A DNA stretch of 64,000 nt from Oscarella lobularis (GCF_947507565.1 NC_089187.1:1984001-2048000), one strand, 5' to 3'; numbered from the stretch's first letter, positions 23,725 to 36,013 are shown. Translations and numbers: made by a program. Notes: generated by a model not told the origin, from the letters alone.

Positions 23725-26700
23725 CTAGCTAGACGATTTGATCCTTGTAGCCAAATCCAAAACTTCCTTGAAAAACGACTTAGTAGGCGGGTTTTCAGCG
23801 TTTGGATGACCGTCGTTCAGCATGGCATACTGACTGAGATCGAGAAGCGACGACTTCAGGCTTTCTTCAACAGTCTCGACCTTCGTACGAATGCCTTTGA
23901 AATCCTTCGCGTCAGCTATAGGTTTGAGAATATCCAACCCAAGCTGAAAATAAGATTGAGCACATTTGCACACCGCATGCCTTTCGTCATTTATGTCATT
24001 ACGTAGCCACTCCTCGCACAATTGCCCTAGATTAAGACAAGCCTTCCCAACCTTTTGGTGCGAACCGCTAGCGATTGCTAAATGACATTCCAGGCAGCAT
24101 CGAATTGCTTGGAACCCCTTCTTCAAAACATCCTCGATTTCTTCTCGTTTCGACTCTTCAGCTATCTGAAGAATTTCAATTTCTTCTCGTCGAAGCCGAG
24201 CGACGGAACGGTTTCCCCAAGCGTAGTAGCGATGAGAGGAAGGCAAGCCGCGAACTGCCTCTAAGCACTTGTCTAGCTCCTCGCGGAATTCGATGAGGCA
24301 TGAAGGCGAATTCGCTGCCTTTTCTTTTAAATCAAGAGCTTTTGAAACATGGCTGTAGGCTTGATATAACTTTAGACGAGGTGATTCTGGCGGCTTCTCT
24401 TTAGATGATTTAGTAGCGCCTTGACTGCTTGACTTCTCTATAAATGTAATAGCTCTTTTGTAACTTTCGTGCGCCAAAGTGTACTTCTTTTGTCCCAATT
24501 GAGCGCGAGCGATATTTGCTAGCAAGGCGGAGCGACTGACATCACTGACAGGCAAAGCGTGACGAGGCTGCTTCTGGACTTCAGTCAGTAGCACCATTGC
24601 GCGTTCGAAGTCTCGGCCGTCCATCAGAATTTCGGCCTCGACCTCCTTCATTTGACTCAGGCACTTCTCGACGTTAGATCTTTTCTCCCCCTGGCGCCTT
24701 TCTTTTAAGATGTCATTTAAAATAGCCTTTCCGTCTTCAACGTCTTTCAAGGCTTCCGGCAAGAAGCCTAGACGACGATGTACAGTGGCAAGATACATAT
24801 ACGCTTTAGCTTGTTGTAGTTCTGTCGTTCTTTCCGACTCCTGCAGACACTGTGACAGTAGATCCCGCGCTTCCGAACTTCCTCCCAGAAGAGATTTCAT
24901 GTAACCGCAGCGAAGAACGAGCTCGGCGTCAAAGAGATTCTGCTCTTGCATGTATTCCACACACCGAATGGCGTGTGGATACAGAGCACTGCAGAAATTC
25001 CAGTCACTCTGGGACTTTTCCAATGCGGATGTCAATATTTTGCAGAGCGACTGCAAGGTAGCAATTTTTCCTTCCCTTTTTTGTCGCTCTCGGAATTCTG
25101 CTGCGATTTCCGTGTGAACGCTCAACGACTGCCTGTCATCTGTGTACGTAAGAAGTCCATAAGCCTCAAGTCGATTTGCCATAATAATCACGTTCACTTT
25201 TGATTCTCGAGCTCGTTTTTCTCTTTCTTCGATGTTATCAACGTAGTCTCGGTCACTGCTGAAGCCTATATCGCTGAATTCAAACAGGCGTAAGGGGATC
25301 AATGCCACATCGCAATATCCTAGGTGATTCATGAGATCCGTGAGTAAAGGCAATCCGGACACGAGAGTATTTAGAAGGTCTCTGTGGGAAGCCGATCGAA
25401 ATCGCGTGTCGTCAAACGTTCCAAAGCATTTATGCTGATAAGAAGTGAAGCTCAGGTTCTCGCTACGCAAAAAGGAAATGATGACGGTCATATACAGAGG
25501 ATGCCCGTTTACAGTTCTCGCAATCATGCGCGCAGCTTTCGCTTCCGCCTCGGTTAGGAAAACGTCGCAGTTTTTGCAAAGAGCACATGTAACGTCGTCT
25601 TTGCTTAATTCTCTGAGCTCCTCCATCTCGCAGTCGGGTATTAGTAAAGACAGAGAGTCCGGCAAGGCATCTGCTTTAGTTGCTGTTATAAGAAGATGCA
25701 TTGTGCCTTTGTCTATCTTCGGAGGGAAGTCAGGCATTTCGTCAAAAGTCTTCTTGTCAGTGAGCCCGTCAATAACGACGAGAAGCGGCCCTTCCGCTTT
25801 TTTGGCGATCTCCTTTATCCACTTTCGAGCTTCCTCTAGCTGTTCAAGAAGAAGAACGTTTTGAGCTTTGGCCTTGTTCGGCGAGGACAGACAGCTATTA
25901 GCAACACACAGTTGCAAGGACTCGGGACTAGACGCATTGAGCCACAGCAGAGTGCCGTAGTTGATTTTGACTCGATCGACAACGCAGTGAGCCAAGGACG
26001 TTTTTCCCATTCCTCTGAAGCCGTGGATGACAACAGAGCCGCGTTCTTGTAAGAGTTCCTGCACTCGTTTTATTTGCTCTTCCCTACCAACAATGTGTCC
26101 TGTTTCAAACTTAGGCCGCCCAATCTCTTTGCAGTCTGAAAAAGCCGTTTTGAGATGCGCTAGAGTAACGGAACCCAAAGGTAAATCGAAAGAACCTAAA
26201 GAAACATTATTTTTGAACAAAGACAATCATTCTCTTACTGTGGCCAAGAGCTTCGCGAAACGCGTCAGAAGCACCGCCTTCCTGCAGCTCGGCAAAATAA
26301 GCGCTCAGGTCTTTTTCTTTATGCTTGAAAAAATCGTCGTAATACGAATTGCCGCCACCGTGGCGATCTTGACTCTTCTTCGATGTTGTCAGCTTATCTC
26401 GAAGGTGCCGCCAAACTGCAGGCGGCAGATCGTCAACGGTTTTGATTCCTTTGTGACTGAAAAATTCGGCGGCAATTTTCTCGTCCTTCTTTGGAGTACA
26501 AAACACTGCACAAAGACGATCTTATTTCCCTAGTTGCCCTATAGCAACTATACTACATAGCTAGTTTTCCAGCACAGAGAGCTAATGCGCATCGTGCAGT
26601 CTAATATATCGCGCGGCCCTCGAAGTGACTGCATGTGGTTTTACGCACTCCTACCTTTTTTGTCACCGTCCGGTACTTCAAGTTGCAGACCTTCGGGAAC

Positions 26701-26949
26701 GTCAATTTTGAGCACAAAAAGAGTTCTTAGGACGTCGACAGCGCATAGTCCTCCTGATTTAAACTTTGACGTACTGCGGAGTAGGCGAGAAATCGCTATC
26801 GTGAGCAGGTTTTGATCTCTCTGCTTCTTTGCGTTTTCCTGCTCGCGTTCGATCATGAATCTGATCGCGTCCACCGTGAAGCCGAGTCGCTCAGCAGCGC
26901 AAATCCAACTATCGCTTTCAGAGCGGTGAAAATGCTCTACTTCCGACAT
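23725..26949 (-). CDS. Death-domain NB-ARC TPR protein (NLR/APAF1-like STAND ATPase), copy 2
   Basis: Three exons. Exon 1 from ATG 26949 encodes a death-fold-like region (WICAAERLGFTVDAIRFMIEREQE, to LRTLFVLKID). Exon 2 (about 26496-26238) is a helical region, VDDLPPAVWRHLRDKL to GGASDAFREALGHS, perhaps a second death-fold unit. Exon 3 (about 26200-23725) starts GSFDLPLGS. It holds NB-ARC with a perfect Walker A, GFRGMGKTSLAH, a Walker B-like LLVVIDGLTD, a sensor-like LLITATKAD and GHPLYM, then a winged-helix-like region and at least four TPR-like units (AYMYLATVHRRLG, AEILMDGRDFERA, LLANIARAQLGQKKY, LYQAYSHVSKAL). Proteins of this plan oligomerise on ATP exchange and recruit death-fold partners. 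Target and ligand are unknown. Confidence 0.87.
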
Positions 26950-27126
26950 CGAAACTGAAGGGGGCTACACGGGAACGCCCGGGAACGCCCTGAGTAAACA
27001 ACCGGGATTTCGCTGTCTTCAAACCGTGGGAAAGCAATGAAGGAAACACCAACGCCTGTTCTGTCCACTGTCTACGTTAAAGAAGAGCCTAAACGTTACA
27101 TATCAAGAGTTCTATTTCGGTATTTC
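26950..27126. promoter_or_regulatory. Divergent promoter region, module copy 2
   Basis: Matches the gap at 19264-19433. It shares GAGTAAACAACCGGGATTTC and AACGTTACATAT. It lies between the NB-ARC gene (-) and the Ig receptor (+). Confidence 0.45.
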
Positions 27127-30107
27127 GACGTCTCCGTCGCATTCAGTCTTCCTAAGGTTCCACGCGTGCACGTAAACGGCATTATTTTTGCCTTCGCTGT
27201 TGGGGTTTTTCTTCGTTGTTCACTACAAAGGGTTCGATCAACCCTAAATCTACTGCAAACGGCCTTCTACGGCTTGGGAGACTTAGGAATACGCGAACCG
27301 GAAAAGGGGATCCTTTGTAGCTACTAACGTCTCTGTTTCTTAGCTTTCATAGGCGAGGGGAAGCCAGCTCAACTCATGCAACAGCACTGACCTTCTTTGC
27401 GCAGCTGGATGAGACACGCTAAGGTAAATCGTTTGCATGCTTTCTCTACTCATTGAGACGCTAACGCTAAGAAATTGAACAGAGGTCACAGTCTCGTTGT
27501 GCGCGTTTGCATTTCTGTAGCAAGAGTAGTCAAATCTTCAACAGCTAAAGATTAATTATGATCGTTATTTCTTATTTCTTATTAGGTGCCGGAATGTTCT
27601 GGAAGGTTCGCGTCGACGTGGGTACAGTGCAACGTCCAATTGCCGTCTTTGCCCTAATCTAATTACTCTACTAACACAAACGTCATCAATCTACACTGAA
27701 CAGAGCCGTATATAGAGAGAGCTGCGACATCATTGCGCACGCTAGCCCATCACGTGGTATTTTGAACGCCATTTTGTGTCCAACTGTTCTTGCTTAGAAC
27801 ATCGATAGGCACAGCAGAAAGACAGACTTTGTTTTTGAAACAAAACGGAGCAGTAGGATTATCGTAAACGAGAGAAATTGAAGACCGCGCGCTAGAGAGT
27901 TGGACACAACTGACACTGAATGCGGCTGGAAAAAAAGTTCTCGTTCTGCACACACAATGGTAACGTCCAGTCAATCAACACCGCTGGCTCAAAAACGGTA
28001 AACGGAACCTTCCTGATGCATTCGCGCGGCATCATAGCATGTTCGCCGATGCGCAATTAGGCGACTAATCGCGCATAGTTACGCGCGAATCTCTTCGCTA
28101 TTTAGAAAATGTACACTGCATGAAGCAAAATGCGCGGACGCTTCATTCTGGCGTAAGCTGGCCGGTCACGCCCATAAAATCCCCAGTCCCCATATTACTA
28201 ATGCTTTAGTGCTTTTCGTTGACTAATCAGTCCAATTCGCGTTGAATTTTTTCACAGAAGTGACCGTCTTTGTATTTCTTTAGACTCGACTAAACGACGC
28301 CAGGAAATACGGACTTGTATATCTCACTCTTTTAGCGGCTTCAACTCATGGTAAGCTTTGCTTCAAATTATTAGAAAACCCAAACTGATCTGAGCACGTG
28401 CAGGTCGCCCTATGTCTAATAAACATTCTCTTCCGGTTAACGTGGTCAGTCGCGACACCTACTATGAGCCTCGAGATAACACCAATTATTACGCACAATT
28501 ATCGTGCAACTATACGGGAGTCAGCATAGGGTCGTGTGCCGCCTCAAACGTCACGTGGATCGTTCTAAAGGATCACGAAGAGTTGATGATCGACGGTAAG
28601 AGAGCAGCGAACAACTCGGGCCCACCAGCTACGTTCGTCGTTCCGGAGCCGGGCTGCGTTCAACACCTTAACGTCGCAGTTGCACCCGGCCAAGGATCAT
28701 CGTATCTCTACGCGTGCCGAATCACCGACATCACTGGGGTCGACTATGACAGTCAAACCGTGTCTCTCAAAAATTATAGTAAGGCTCTGAGTTCTTTGAT
28801 GGCAATGTTACGATACGAAGGCTCACGTTAATTTAGTCCAACTTAAAGGAAAGAGAGTTTTTAAAGCGTTGCCCGTTGGGTCGGACATCGAGATCGTCTG
28901 TCCGTCCGAGAACGACACGCCACCGGGATGCGCTGACGCTCACTGGCGACTTCCCGCAAAGGAGAATGTGCAGATCAGCGCGAGTGGCACGCTTGTTATT
29001 CGAGCGTTGACCCCTTCGAATGCGGGAAGGTACGAATGCTGGTTAAAAGGCAATGCCAGTCTCAACGTTAGAGCGGCACATGCGGAATCCATCGTTGAGA
29101 TATTACCAATAGGTAAAGCGGGATCGTTTCGTCACGTTGGCTTTTGTCATTGATGGATCGTACAGATCGACCTAAGCCACTCGATAGTTGCACGACGACG
29201 ACGACGACGACGACGCGTAATAGTAGTCTGTGCAACGATACCATTGTGACCTGCAGCATACCTTTGGAATCAATTTCTCCTGTTCACACCGTCCGGCTCG
29301 TCTGCGACGATGGGTACGAGAAAGATATAGCCATCGAACCGGAACAGGGTAAAGTATAATTTTGAAAAATCAATAACGTTCTTTTCAATTTCATTTTTGC
29401 AGTCGTCGTCGCAGTTTCCGTAGAAACCGTTGCTGGCGAAAGACGTTGTTGGATCTACAGTGAAAACTCCGTCGGTGCCAGCAACTACAGCAAGGTCACC
29501 ATTTCCGCTCATCGTTGCAATGTTTCAGGTTCTCAGCTTTCACTGTGAACATTTCAGACTTATCTCTTATGCTGTAGGTACGGAAAAACCGTCTCCAGGT
29601 ACGGAAATACCGTCTTTTGCAACGTTGCCTACTAAAGAAAACAACAGCAATGGCAACGTCAATACCGTTTTAATTTCCAGCGTGCTCGCACTCGTCGGGC
29701 TTATCATGATCGTTCTCGTTTGGATAGCAATATGTCGTCGTTCTCATAACGAGGATGGCAACCGCGACGCGTCGTCGAAGCAACCCACCAATGAGGATGA
29801 CGGTCATGGCGCGTCGATAGATCGACCCGTCGAGGAGGAAGAAGGTGGCGAAGCGTCGACAGAGCGCCCCACTGGCAACGATGAGGATGTGAGAGGCGGC
29901 GCAGCGATGGAGCAACGTCAAGATCAAGGAGGAGGTGCCTCGACAATTGAGAATTCGGTTGATCAAGGGGGAGGAGCCTCGACAACCAAGAATTTGGTAT
30001 TCGAACTGATGGCAATGCACGAAGACGGCAACCAGGCCAACAGAGCGGGCAACGCCACAGAGCCAGGATCGGTATTAATTATCACTAGCACAATTTATGC
30101 GCACTAA
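27037..30107 (+). CDS. Ig-type single-pass receptor, copy 2
   Basis: Paralog of 19434-22267. Downstream exons are parallel: Ig 1 about 28407-28780 (LSCNYTG, VTWIVLK, SSYLYACRIT), Ig 2 about 28840-29114 (IEIVC, AHWRLP, AGRYECW), the cysteine-rich segment, and the last exon with a membrane span (VLISSVLALVGLIMIVLVWIAI) and an acidic tail. The tail carries an extra copy of a DQGGGAST unit, and the ectodomain a run of six threonines where copy 1 has three. The 5' end is uncertain. The ATG used in copy 1 is ATT here, and about 78 bp of exon 1 is inverted relative to copy 1. The nearest in-frame ATG is 27037, which places the hydrophobic stretch far from the N-terminus. The true start may lie elsewhere, or the leader may be impaired. 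Confidence 0.7.
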
Positions 30108-31423
30108 CTGTATTCTGCCCTTACTTGCAGACCAATGATGGGAGTGCTCGAGGAAATGAGAGTTCAGTGTGAAGCTAACAGTTACTCCCTAGTTTAGTAC
30201 TTTAGCCTTCACCTAGTATTAGCATTTTAGCCTTCACTAGCCTTCAGCACAGCCTAGGTGATTGTCTCTTCTCGGAGAGATAGTCAACACTGCACAACCT
30301 ACACGTATCTTATGCACGTATTTTACCTGCTATTATTGTATTAGAGGCTTTTTTTGTATGTTTTACATTGTCATCTGTGGTAGTTTCTCTAAACTAAAGT
30401 CTAGTATCGTAGATAGTTCATTGACGTCACGTGTGGGTTGAAGATCCTCGTTAGGAGTTATACTTTACCGCATTTGCACAGATCTCTTCTCCTGGCAAAT
30501 ATAGCAGTGCTGCAGTAACTGGGAAGAGATCTTCAATGCCCCGGATTAAACTAGTTGATATTCTGTCGAAAACCAAGAATTTTCGTGAAAGACAACATCT
30601 CTTACTTCTCACACCGGCGCAGCGAAGTGCACACCGGTCTCATTTTTGACCTGAGCAGCTGTTCCCTCGCAAGGGTCCCCGATGTACCTGTGGCCCCACT
30701 CTAGCGGGCATTGCAGAGTAATCAAAAGCGACTTAAGATGTCTTTCTTATGTAGAATTTGTCAAATTAGCGGCAATGGACTTTCTGGAACAAACTGGTTC
30801 GTTAGATGTAAAGTCGAATCAATTCCGGCAGGGCATCGGTGCAGCCTGGGGGCCAGACCCTTCTCCTCGGCGAAGGTCCGAGACCAGTATTGATGTACTT
30901 TCATGCTGAAAGTGGTTTGTGACTCGTTTACAGGTCATTCGCCTCTAGAGACTTGAGAGAAGATACGTCTACATAATCTTTCAATTTGCGGAGTGAGCGC
31001 CGTTCGAAACTGTGCAAGGTGGTACTCTAAATGACCTAGGGATACTAGGCATGCTATTTGAAGAGCACATGCTATCTGGAGCAAAATGAACGGAGTGCTA
31101 AATTATTTTCTTCAGTTGGATTTGGCAACATTCATCTCTCCGGGACAAAAGGATCGTTAGAGCTCTCTTGGAATCAATTTCGGGTATTGGTTTACTTTCA
31201 TGCTGAGGTGGATTGGGACTTTTTACCTCCATATAAAGGTCATTCAAAAAAAAGACTGTCATCAGTGAGAAGATTATCTTTGGATTCGCCTAGTTGCATT
31301 TTGAACACCGTCAAGACAAGGTAATACTCTTAGGAGAACGCGTAGGGATAAATAGGCATGCAAACACACATCTATTGGAAGAGCACGGGCTAGCTAGCTG
31401 CCGTTAGCAAAACGAAGCGCCTG
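30108..31423. repeat. Module spacer repeat, copy C
   Basis: Shares the blocks of 22268-23096. At 31060-31135 a decayed copy of the 3' end of a zinc-ribbon gene is visible (GAGCAAAATGAACGG, then a remnant of the LPNQLK-coding stretch), just before the complete gene at 31424. No intact gene is seen. Confidence 0.65.
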
Positions 31424-32036
31424 CTACAAAGTTTTCTTCAGTTGATTTGGCAGACCAGTTATCGGGCTGTTATTGCTGTAGTTTCTGTCCTCGTCGCACT
31501 CTTTACATATGTAAACAGCCAAAAACTGGTCATACCAAAAATGGTCGGGAGGGGCGGGGTGTTCCCATTTTACGGGATATCTCGGTTTGCGATCGCCGTT
31601 AGTTCTATGGCAGCGATAGCACTAAAACAACTAACGTGGAGTCAAAGCGTAGGCACGCACATGAACACGTACCCACTCTTTCCAAGGCGTTCCTTTTGGG
31701 GCGAAAGATTCCGCAAAGTCGTCAAAGGTTTCAAACTGCGCGCAAGCAACGGCATTGACGTTACGTACGGCTAAATATTACGTACGGTGTGTCTTACCTG
31801 TCGCCGAAAGGTGAAATTGTTACCGGAGCAGTATATCCCTGGATTTGGACACGTAAGTGTCAGACCGTCGTCAAATCGTGCTGCGTCTACCACAGCACCA
31901 GGGTTTTCTCCCTTGATTCTTAAATTGGTGCTGCGAAAGCGATAATAGCACTTTGTGCATGTAAACTAAAGCATACTGCTTTGAGTTGGCCAGTTTAGAT
32001 GTTACGTACCGTACATCGGACATGATGCTACTTCAA
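31424..32036 (-). CDS. Zinc-ribbon protein Z2, long type
   Basis: Four exons by splicing that repeats across the family. A tiny start exon (ATG near 32036) is followed by exon 2 (about 31960-31795), which begins FTCTKCYYRF and has a second pair in LTCPNPGIYC. Exon 3 (about 31745-31677) is the linker ending TPWKEW. Exon 4 has CYRCHR, VKWEHP, YICKECDEDRNYSNN and the end GLPNQLKKTL. Two CxxC pairs per half predict two small zinc-binding folds. No enzyme motif, signal peptide or membrane span is seen. Family unknown to me. It is the least changed relative of the broken Z1 gene. Confidence 0.62.
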
Positions 32037-32065
32037 GCAGTAGAAAGCGTCAGTTGTTTGCGCCG

Positions 32066-32370
32066 TGAATAGACTGAGGGGGCTGGCAAGCCAGCTCCTA
32101 ATTTTGTGTATCTCGTCGGTTAGGAAGTTGAAACGAATTGACGGCTTTGACTAATTTGTTGTGACGCGTCTTGTTAGTTCCGCTATAGCAGTGCGGAGCG
32201 GGGAAGGGACTCCACTTCCAACACTGCCAGGCGAACAGTAGAATTGATTCTTAAAGCTCGCTTAGAGAGAAGGTAGGGGTAGTTTGACGCTAGGAAGAGG
32301 GCCGAAGGGTTTCACTCCGACGCGTTGTTGCAACCTTTTGAACCGATACGAGACCCACCTGCCTTGAGCT
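32066..32370. repeat. Conserved 5' block of long-type zinc-ribbon genes, copy 1
   Basis: Contains GACTGAGGGGGCT, TTGAAACGAATTGACGGCT, CTATAGCAGTGCG and CTCCGACGCGTTGT in this order. The same set occurs at about 33520-33800, 35225-35500 and 40160-40430, each just upstream (on the minus strand) of a long-type gene. It is a candidate promoter or 5' UTR block. Confidence 0.6.
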
Positions 32371-32927
32371 GAGCTACGGCATGTAGACTTTAGCGTGTTA
32401 GGTCGTTCAATGGTCTTGCGAATAGTTTTTTATATGACTTTGGCCAGGCTTCGATTCGCGCGCGGCCCACGCAGAGGCCGCCGCGCAGTAAGGTTAGGCT
32501 ACCGTATACGTAGGGCCAAATCAAAACGCAGTGTTTCCCAGGACGTTTTTTAGAAATTAGAAAGACGTGCCTAATTTCACGTCCGTTGGGAACGTGGCGG
32601 GTGTTTGCTGAGAAAGCCACATCTAGAACTTGGAATTTGATTAATACATTTGTTGCAGTTCTACGTGTACATGTGTGTTGAAGTCTCTGGGTCGCAATTT
32701 TTCGCAGCACTAACATCTAAAATTGAAACTGTTAGAGGATCGTTTGAATCTTTGCTTAATTGAGTTTCTGCATGTTAAGTTGATTAGGCACCCCAAACTG
32801 CGATAACAGCAAGGAGCTAAGAAGGCTGGGAAAGTAAACGAGCGCCGAGACTGCGGTTTTTAGCAGAAATGTTGGTAGCGTTGCATTCGTTCTGCAGTCT
32901 ATAGCTACTGGGAACTACTAAAGTTGC

Positions 32928-33496
32928 TGTAGCGTGTTCACAGTTCCGTCTCTCGGACAGTCGTTGCTGTATCTCCTTCGCCTATCACACTTCTGGCAAA
33001 TGAAGGTGGCAAAGCGAGGATTACTCCTAGGGTGAGGGTGATGCCACTTTACTGGTTCACTTGGCACTTCGTGCTGCAGTTCTGTGTGGCACCAGTAGCA
33101 CTAAAAGCCAAAGACATGCGCTTCGTTTTTTCGCCCTCTTGCCTTTTTACGTACCCATTCTAGGTAGGGCACACCCTGGCCAGGAGGCGCTGTTGGCGCC
33201 TCGAGAAAGGCATCAACCGTTGGATACTAAACCTGTTATGTAGTGTAGCAGATAGCTAGTGCAACTTTGCTTACCTCTTGTTTGACTTTAAAGCTTGTGT
33301 GATTGCACTTTGGGCATCGTATCTTGAGTTCATCGTTGACAGTGACGTCGTGCACCGTTTTCTTTGCTATGGTTTTGTAACCTAGGTCAATGCTGTAAAA
33401 TGCAAAGTGGCAGTTGTAGCATGTAATCTAAAACAGTAGGACGCATAGTGATTCAAATTCTGCTTATGAAGATAGTGGCTTTTGTACAAGAAACAT
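32928..33496 (-). CDS. Zinc-ribbon protein Z3, long type
   Basis: Exon 1 is only ATG TTT CTT before a GTACAA donor (33496). Exon 2 (about 33425-33275) begins ITCYNCHFAFYSIDLGYK and has RCPKCNHTSF. Exon 3 (about 33235-33165) ends GQGVPYLEW. Exon 4 (about 33100-32928) has CYWCHTEL, VKWHHPHP, FICQKCDRRRRYSNDCPRDG and ends NTLQQL. Predicted length is about 140 residues. Shared phases and linker with Z2, Z5 and Z9 support the model. Function unknown; cysteine pairs suggest structural zinc. Confidence 0.62.
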
Positions 33497-34045
33497 GAGT
33501 GTGTTTGGCTGGCGCACGGCGACAGACTGAGGGGGCTACCGAGCTAACTCCCAATTTTGCTAATTGTTATCTTTTTGGCTAGGAAGTTGAAACGAATTGA
33601 CGGCTATGACTAATTTGTTGTGGCGCGACTTGTTAGTTCCGCCATAGCAGTGCGAGGCGGGGCCGAAAGGACTTCCAACACTGCCACGCGAACAATAAAG
33701 TATGATTCTTAGGGCTCGTTTAGAAAGAAGGTATAAGGGGTAGGAGTGCCGAAGGGTTTACTCCGACGCGTTGTCGCAAACTTTTGAAGCGATAGTCGTA
33801 GCTGCAGACCCGCCTATTGAGCTACAGTTCGTTTTTGCATGTTTGGTCGCTCCATTGTCTCGCGATTTGGAGTACGTAGCTTCGGCGCTAAGTCAGCCTT
33901 TAGTTGAACTCCGATCCCACGCCGTGAGCTACAGGTGCGTACGGTCGGGACCGATCCTACTATTCCCAACGACATTTATAAGAGCGCAAAAGAAGTACCG
34001 TAGTTACGGTTTTGTTAAACAAAAAGAAAGTGCGTTGCAGAAAAC

Positions 34046-34289
34046 TCAGTAATCCGTCAGCGTGTTGGCAACGTTGCACCTTGGGCACTGTAATGACCTA
34101 TTCAGTTTCTTATCAAAATCGTCCTTGCATATGTACACGTTTTTGGTATCCCCATCTTTTCTGCAATTCTCGTGTTTCTTGTGGGGATCGCCGCTGATCT
34201 CGTGTTTATACCAGCACTGCGGAGAGCGTATAGGCGCGGTATCGCTCAACTAGTTCTCAGGTATTTTCCCTCACATTGTTATGACACAT
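34046..34289 (-). CDS. Zinc-ribbon protein Z4, short type
   Basis: Two exons. A five-residue start exon (MCHNN, ATG 34289, donor GTGAGG) joins the main exon at a CTCCGCAG acceptor. The main exon has CWYKHEISGDPHKKHENC, VYICKDDF and CPRCNVANTLTDY. About 61 residues. It resembles the second half of the long-type genes (C-Y/W, E/H-N/H-C/H, Y-I-C, C-P-R, N-T-L), so the two types probably share an ancestor. Confidence 0.6.
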
Positions 34290-34611
34290 TGCAGTAAGCG
34301 CTCTACCTGTCACCAAGAGATCCAAATGCTCGCGCGTATGCGAACAGGTACCTTATCTAGAATCTCTTGGGGTTGAGGGGGGTGAGCTAAGGGCGGGATG
34401 GGGGTCTTTTTCGCACGAGACGCTAATTTGAAATTAGGCAAAAATGCGCTTGGAGGTGAAACAGCCTAAAACGAAAGTTCCTAACAGTGAGCTACGAGAC
34501 CCAAGGAAGGATGAACGAGCTCGGAGATATCGCGGAAATATACGTGCTCTCAAATACAGTTGTTAGATCAGAGCATTGAGTTTGTCCGCGATCATCATCT
34601 GCTGAAAGTTA

Positions 34612-35192
34612 CTAAATTGACTGTAGTGTATTCGCGGTTCCATCTCTTGGACAATCGTTGCTGTACCCCCTTTTTTTGTCGCATGTCTGGCAAATGAAGG
34701 TGGCGAGACGAGGATCGTCCCTAGGGTAAGGGTGATGCCACTTAACTGGCTCGAGAGGTACTCGTTTATTCAGTTCTTTGTGGCACCTGTAGCACTAAGA
34801 GCCGAAGAATTGAACGACAGTTTTTGCCCTCTCTCACTTTCACATACCCATTCTAAGTGGGGCACTCCCTGGCCAGCAGGTGCTCTAGGCGCCATGAAAA
34901 ATGCGTCGACTGTGTCGTACTAAACGGAATATTTAGCGTAACGAAATGAATGTAGTGCAACTTCACATACCTTTTGTACAACTGTAAAGCTTGTGCCACT
35001 GCACTTTCGGCATTGTATCACGAGTTGGTCATTGACAGTGACGTCGTGCACCGTTCTCTGTGCTCTACTTTTGTAGCCCAGGTCAATGCTGAAAAATTGA
35101 TCGCCACAGGTGTCGCACGTAATCTAGAACAGCAGGTCGCATAGTTGTTCGAATACCGCTCATGAAAATCATGGGTTTCGTACGAGAAACAT
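34612..35192 (-). CDS. Zinc-ribbon protein Z5, long type
   Basis: Same four-exon plan as Z3. MFL start exon (35192); exon 2 begins ITCDTCGDQFFSIDLGYK and has IQCRKCSGTSF; linker exon YDTVDAFFMAP to GVPHLEW; last exon CYRCHKEL, VKWHHPYPRDDPRL, FICQTCDKKRGYSNDCPRDG, ending NTLQSI. The same upstream block precedes it. About 140 residues. Confidence 0.62.
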
Positions 35193-35751
35193 GAGTGTAT
35201 TCGGCTTTCACACGACGAAGGTAGACAGACTGAGGGGGTTAGCGAGCCAGCTCCCAAATTTGTTTACGGCCAAATTGATAGTTATCTCGTCGGCGAGGTT
35301 GAAACGAATTGACGGCTATGTGCCGCTCGTTAGTTCTGTTATAGCAGTGCGCGGCGGGGCCGAAGGGACTCCTAGAACTGGCGCACTATGATGCGAAAGT
35401 TAAGACTGCTTCTGGCAGGCAGAAGGTTAGCTTGACTTTAGAAATGTTCCCGCGGGGTTTCACTCCGACGCGTTGTCGCAACCTTTTGAACCGATACGAA
35501 ACCGACCTGCATTGGGCTGAGCTACTGTAGATTTTAGCGTGTTAGGTCGCTCAATGGTCTAGTGAATAGTTTGTATGACTTTGCACGTCTAGGCTTCGAT
35601 TCGCGCGCGCGCCCCACGCGGAGGCCACCACGCAGTAAGGCTAGGCTACAGGTGACCGACATAGCGTTTCCCAGGACGTTTTTAGAAGAAATTGGAAAGA
35701 GGTGGTACAGACTCTAACCGAAGAAAAAAAGCAACGTGCGTTGCTAAAAAT

Positions 35752-36013
35752 TTAGTAATTCGTCAGCGTGTTGACAACATTGCACCGAGGGCACGTTGTT
35801 GACTTGTCTTGACTGTCTTTGTCTTCAAAATGTTTCTTGCATATGTACACGTTAGACGTAGTGTCATTAACTTTGCAATTCTCGTGTTTCTTGTGCGGAT
35901 CGCCATCGATGGTGTGGCTATTTTGATACCAGCACTACAGAAAGAGTAGACACGGTGTCTGCTCACTGGTACACACGCTTTTCTCTAACCGTTTTAGAAT
36001 CAGTATCACTCAT
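35752..36013 (-). CDS. Zinc-ribbon protein Z6, short type
   Basis: Start exon MSDTDSKT (ATG 36013, donor GTTAGA) joined to CWYQNSHTIDGDPHKKHENC, VYICKKHFED and CPRCNVVNTLTNY. About 67 residues. It is close to Z4 in sequence. The six conserved Cys/His positions predict a single zinc-binding fold. Confidence 0.62.

Larger units (their letters stand above)
23508..31400. repeat. Duplicated module, copy 2
   Basis: Second copy of the block that starts at 15797, with the same three genes in the same order and strands. Here the NB-ARC/TPR gene is open throughout and the zinc-ribbon gene (31424-32036) is complete. The right boundary is not sharp because the zinc-ribbon array continues. Confidence 0.85.

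Noticed and set aside
32390-32716. 108-codon minus-strand frame
   Set aside because: Lies in the repeated spacer, and the matching places near 33900, 35600 and 40500 do not keep the frame open.
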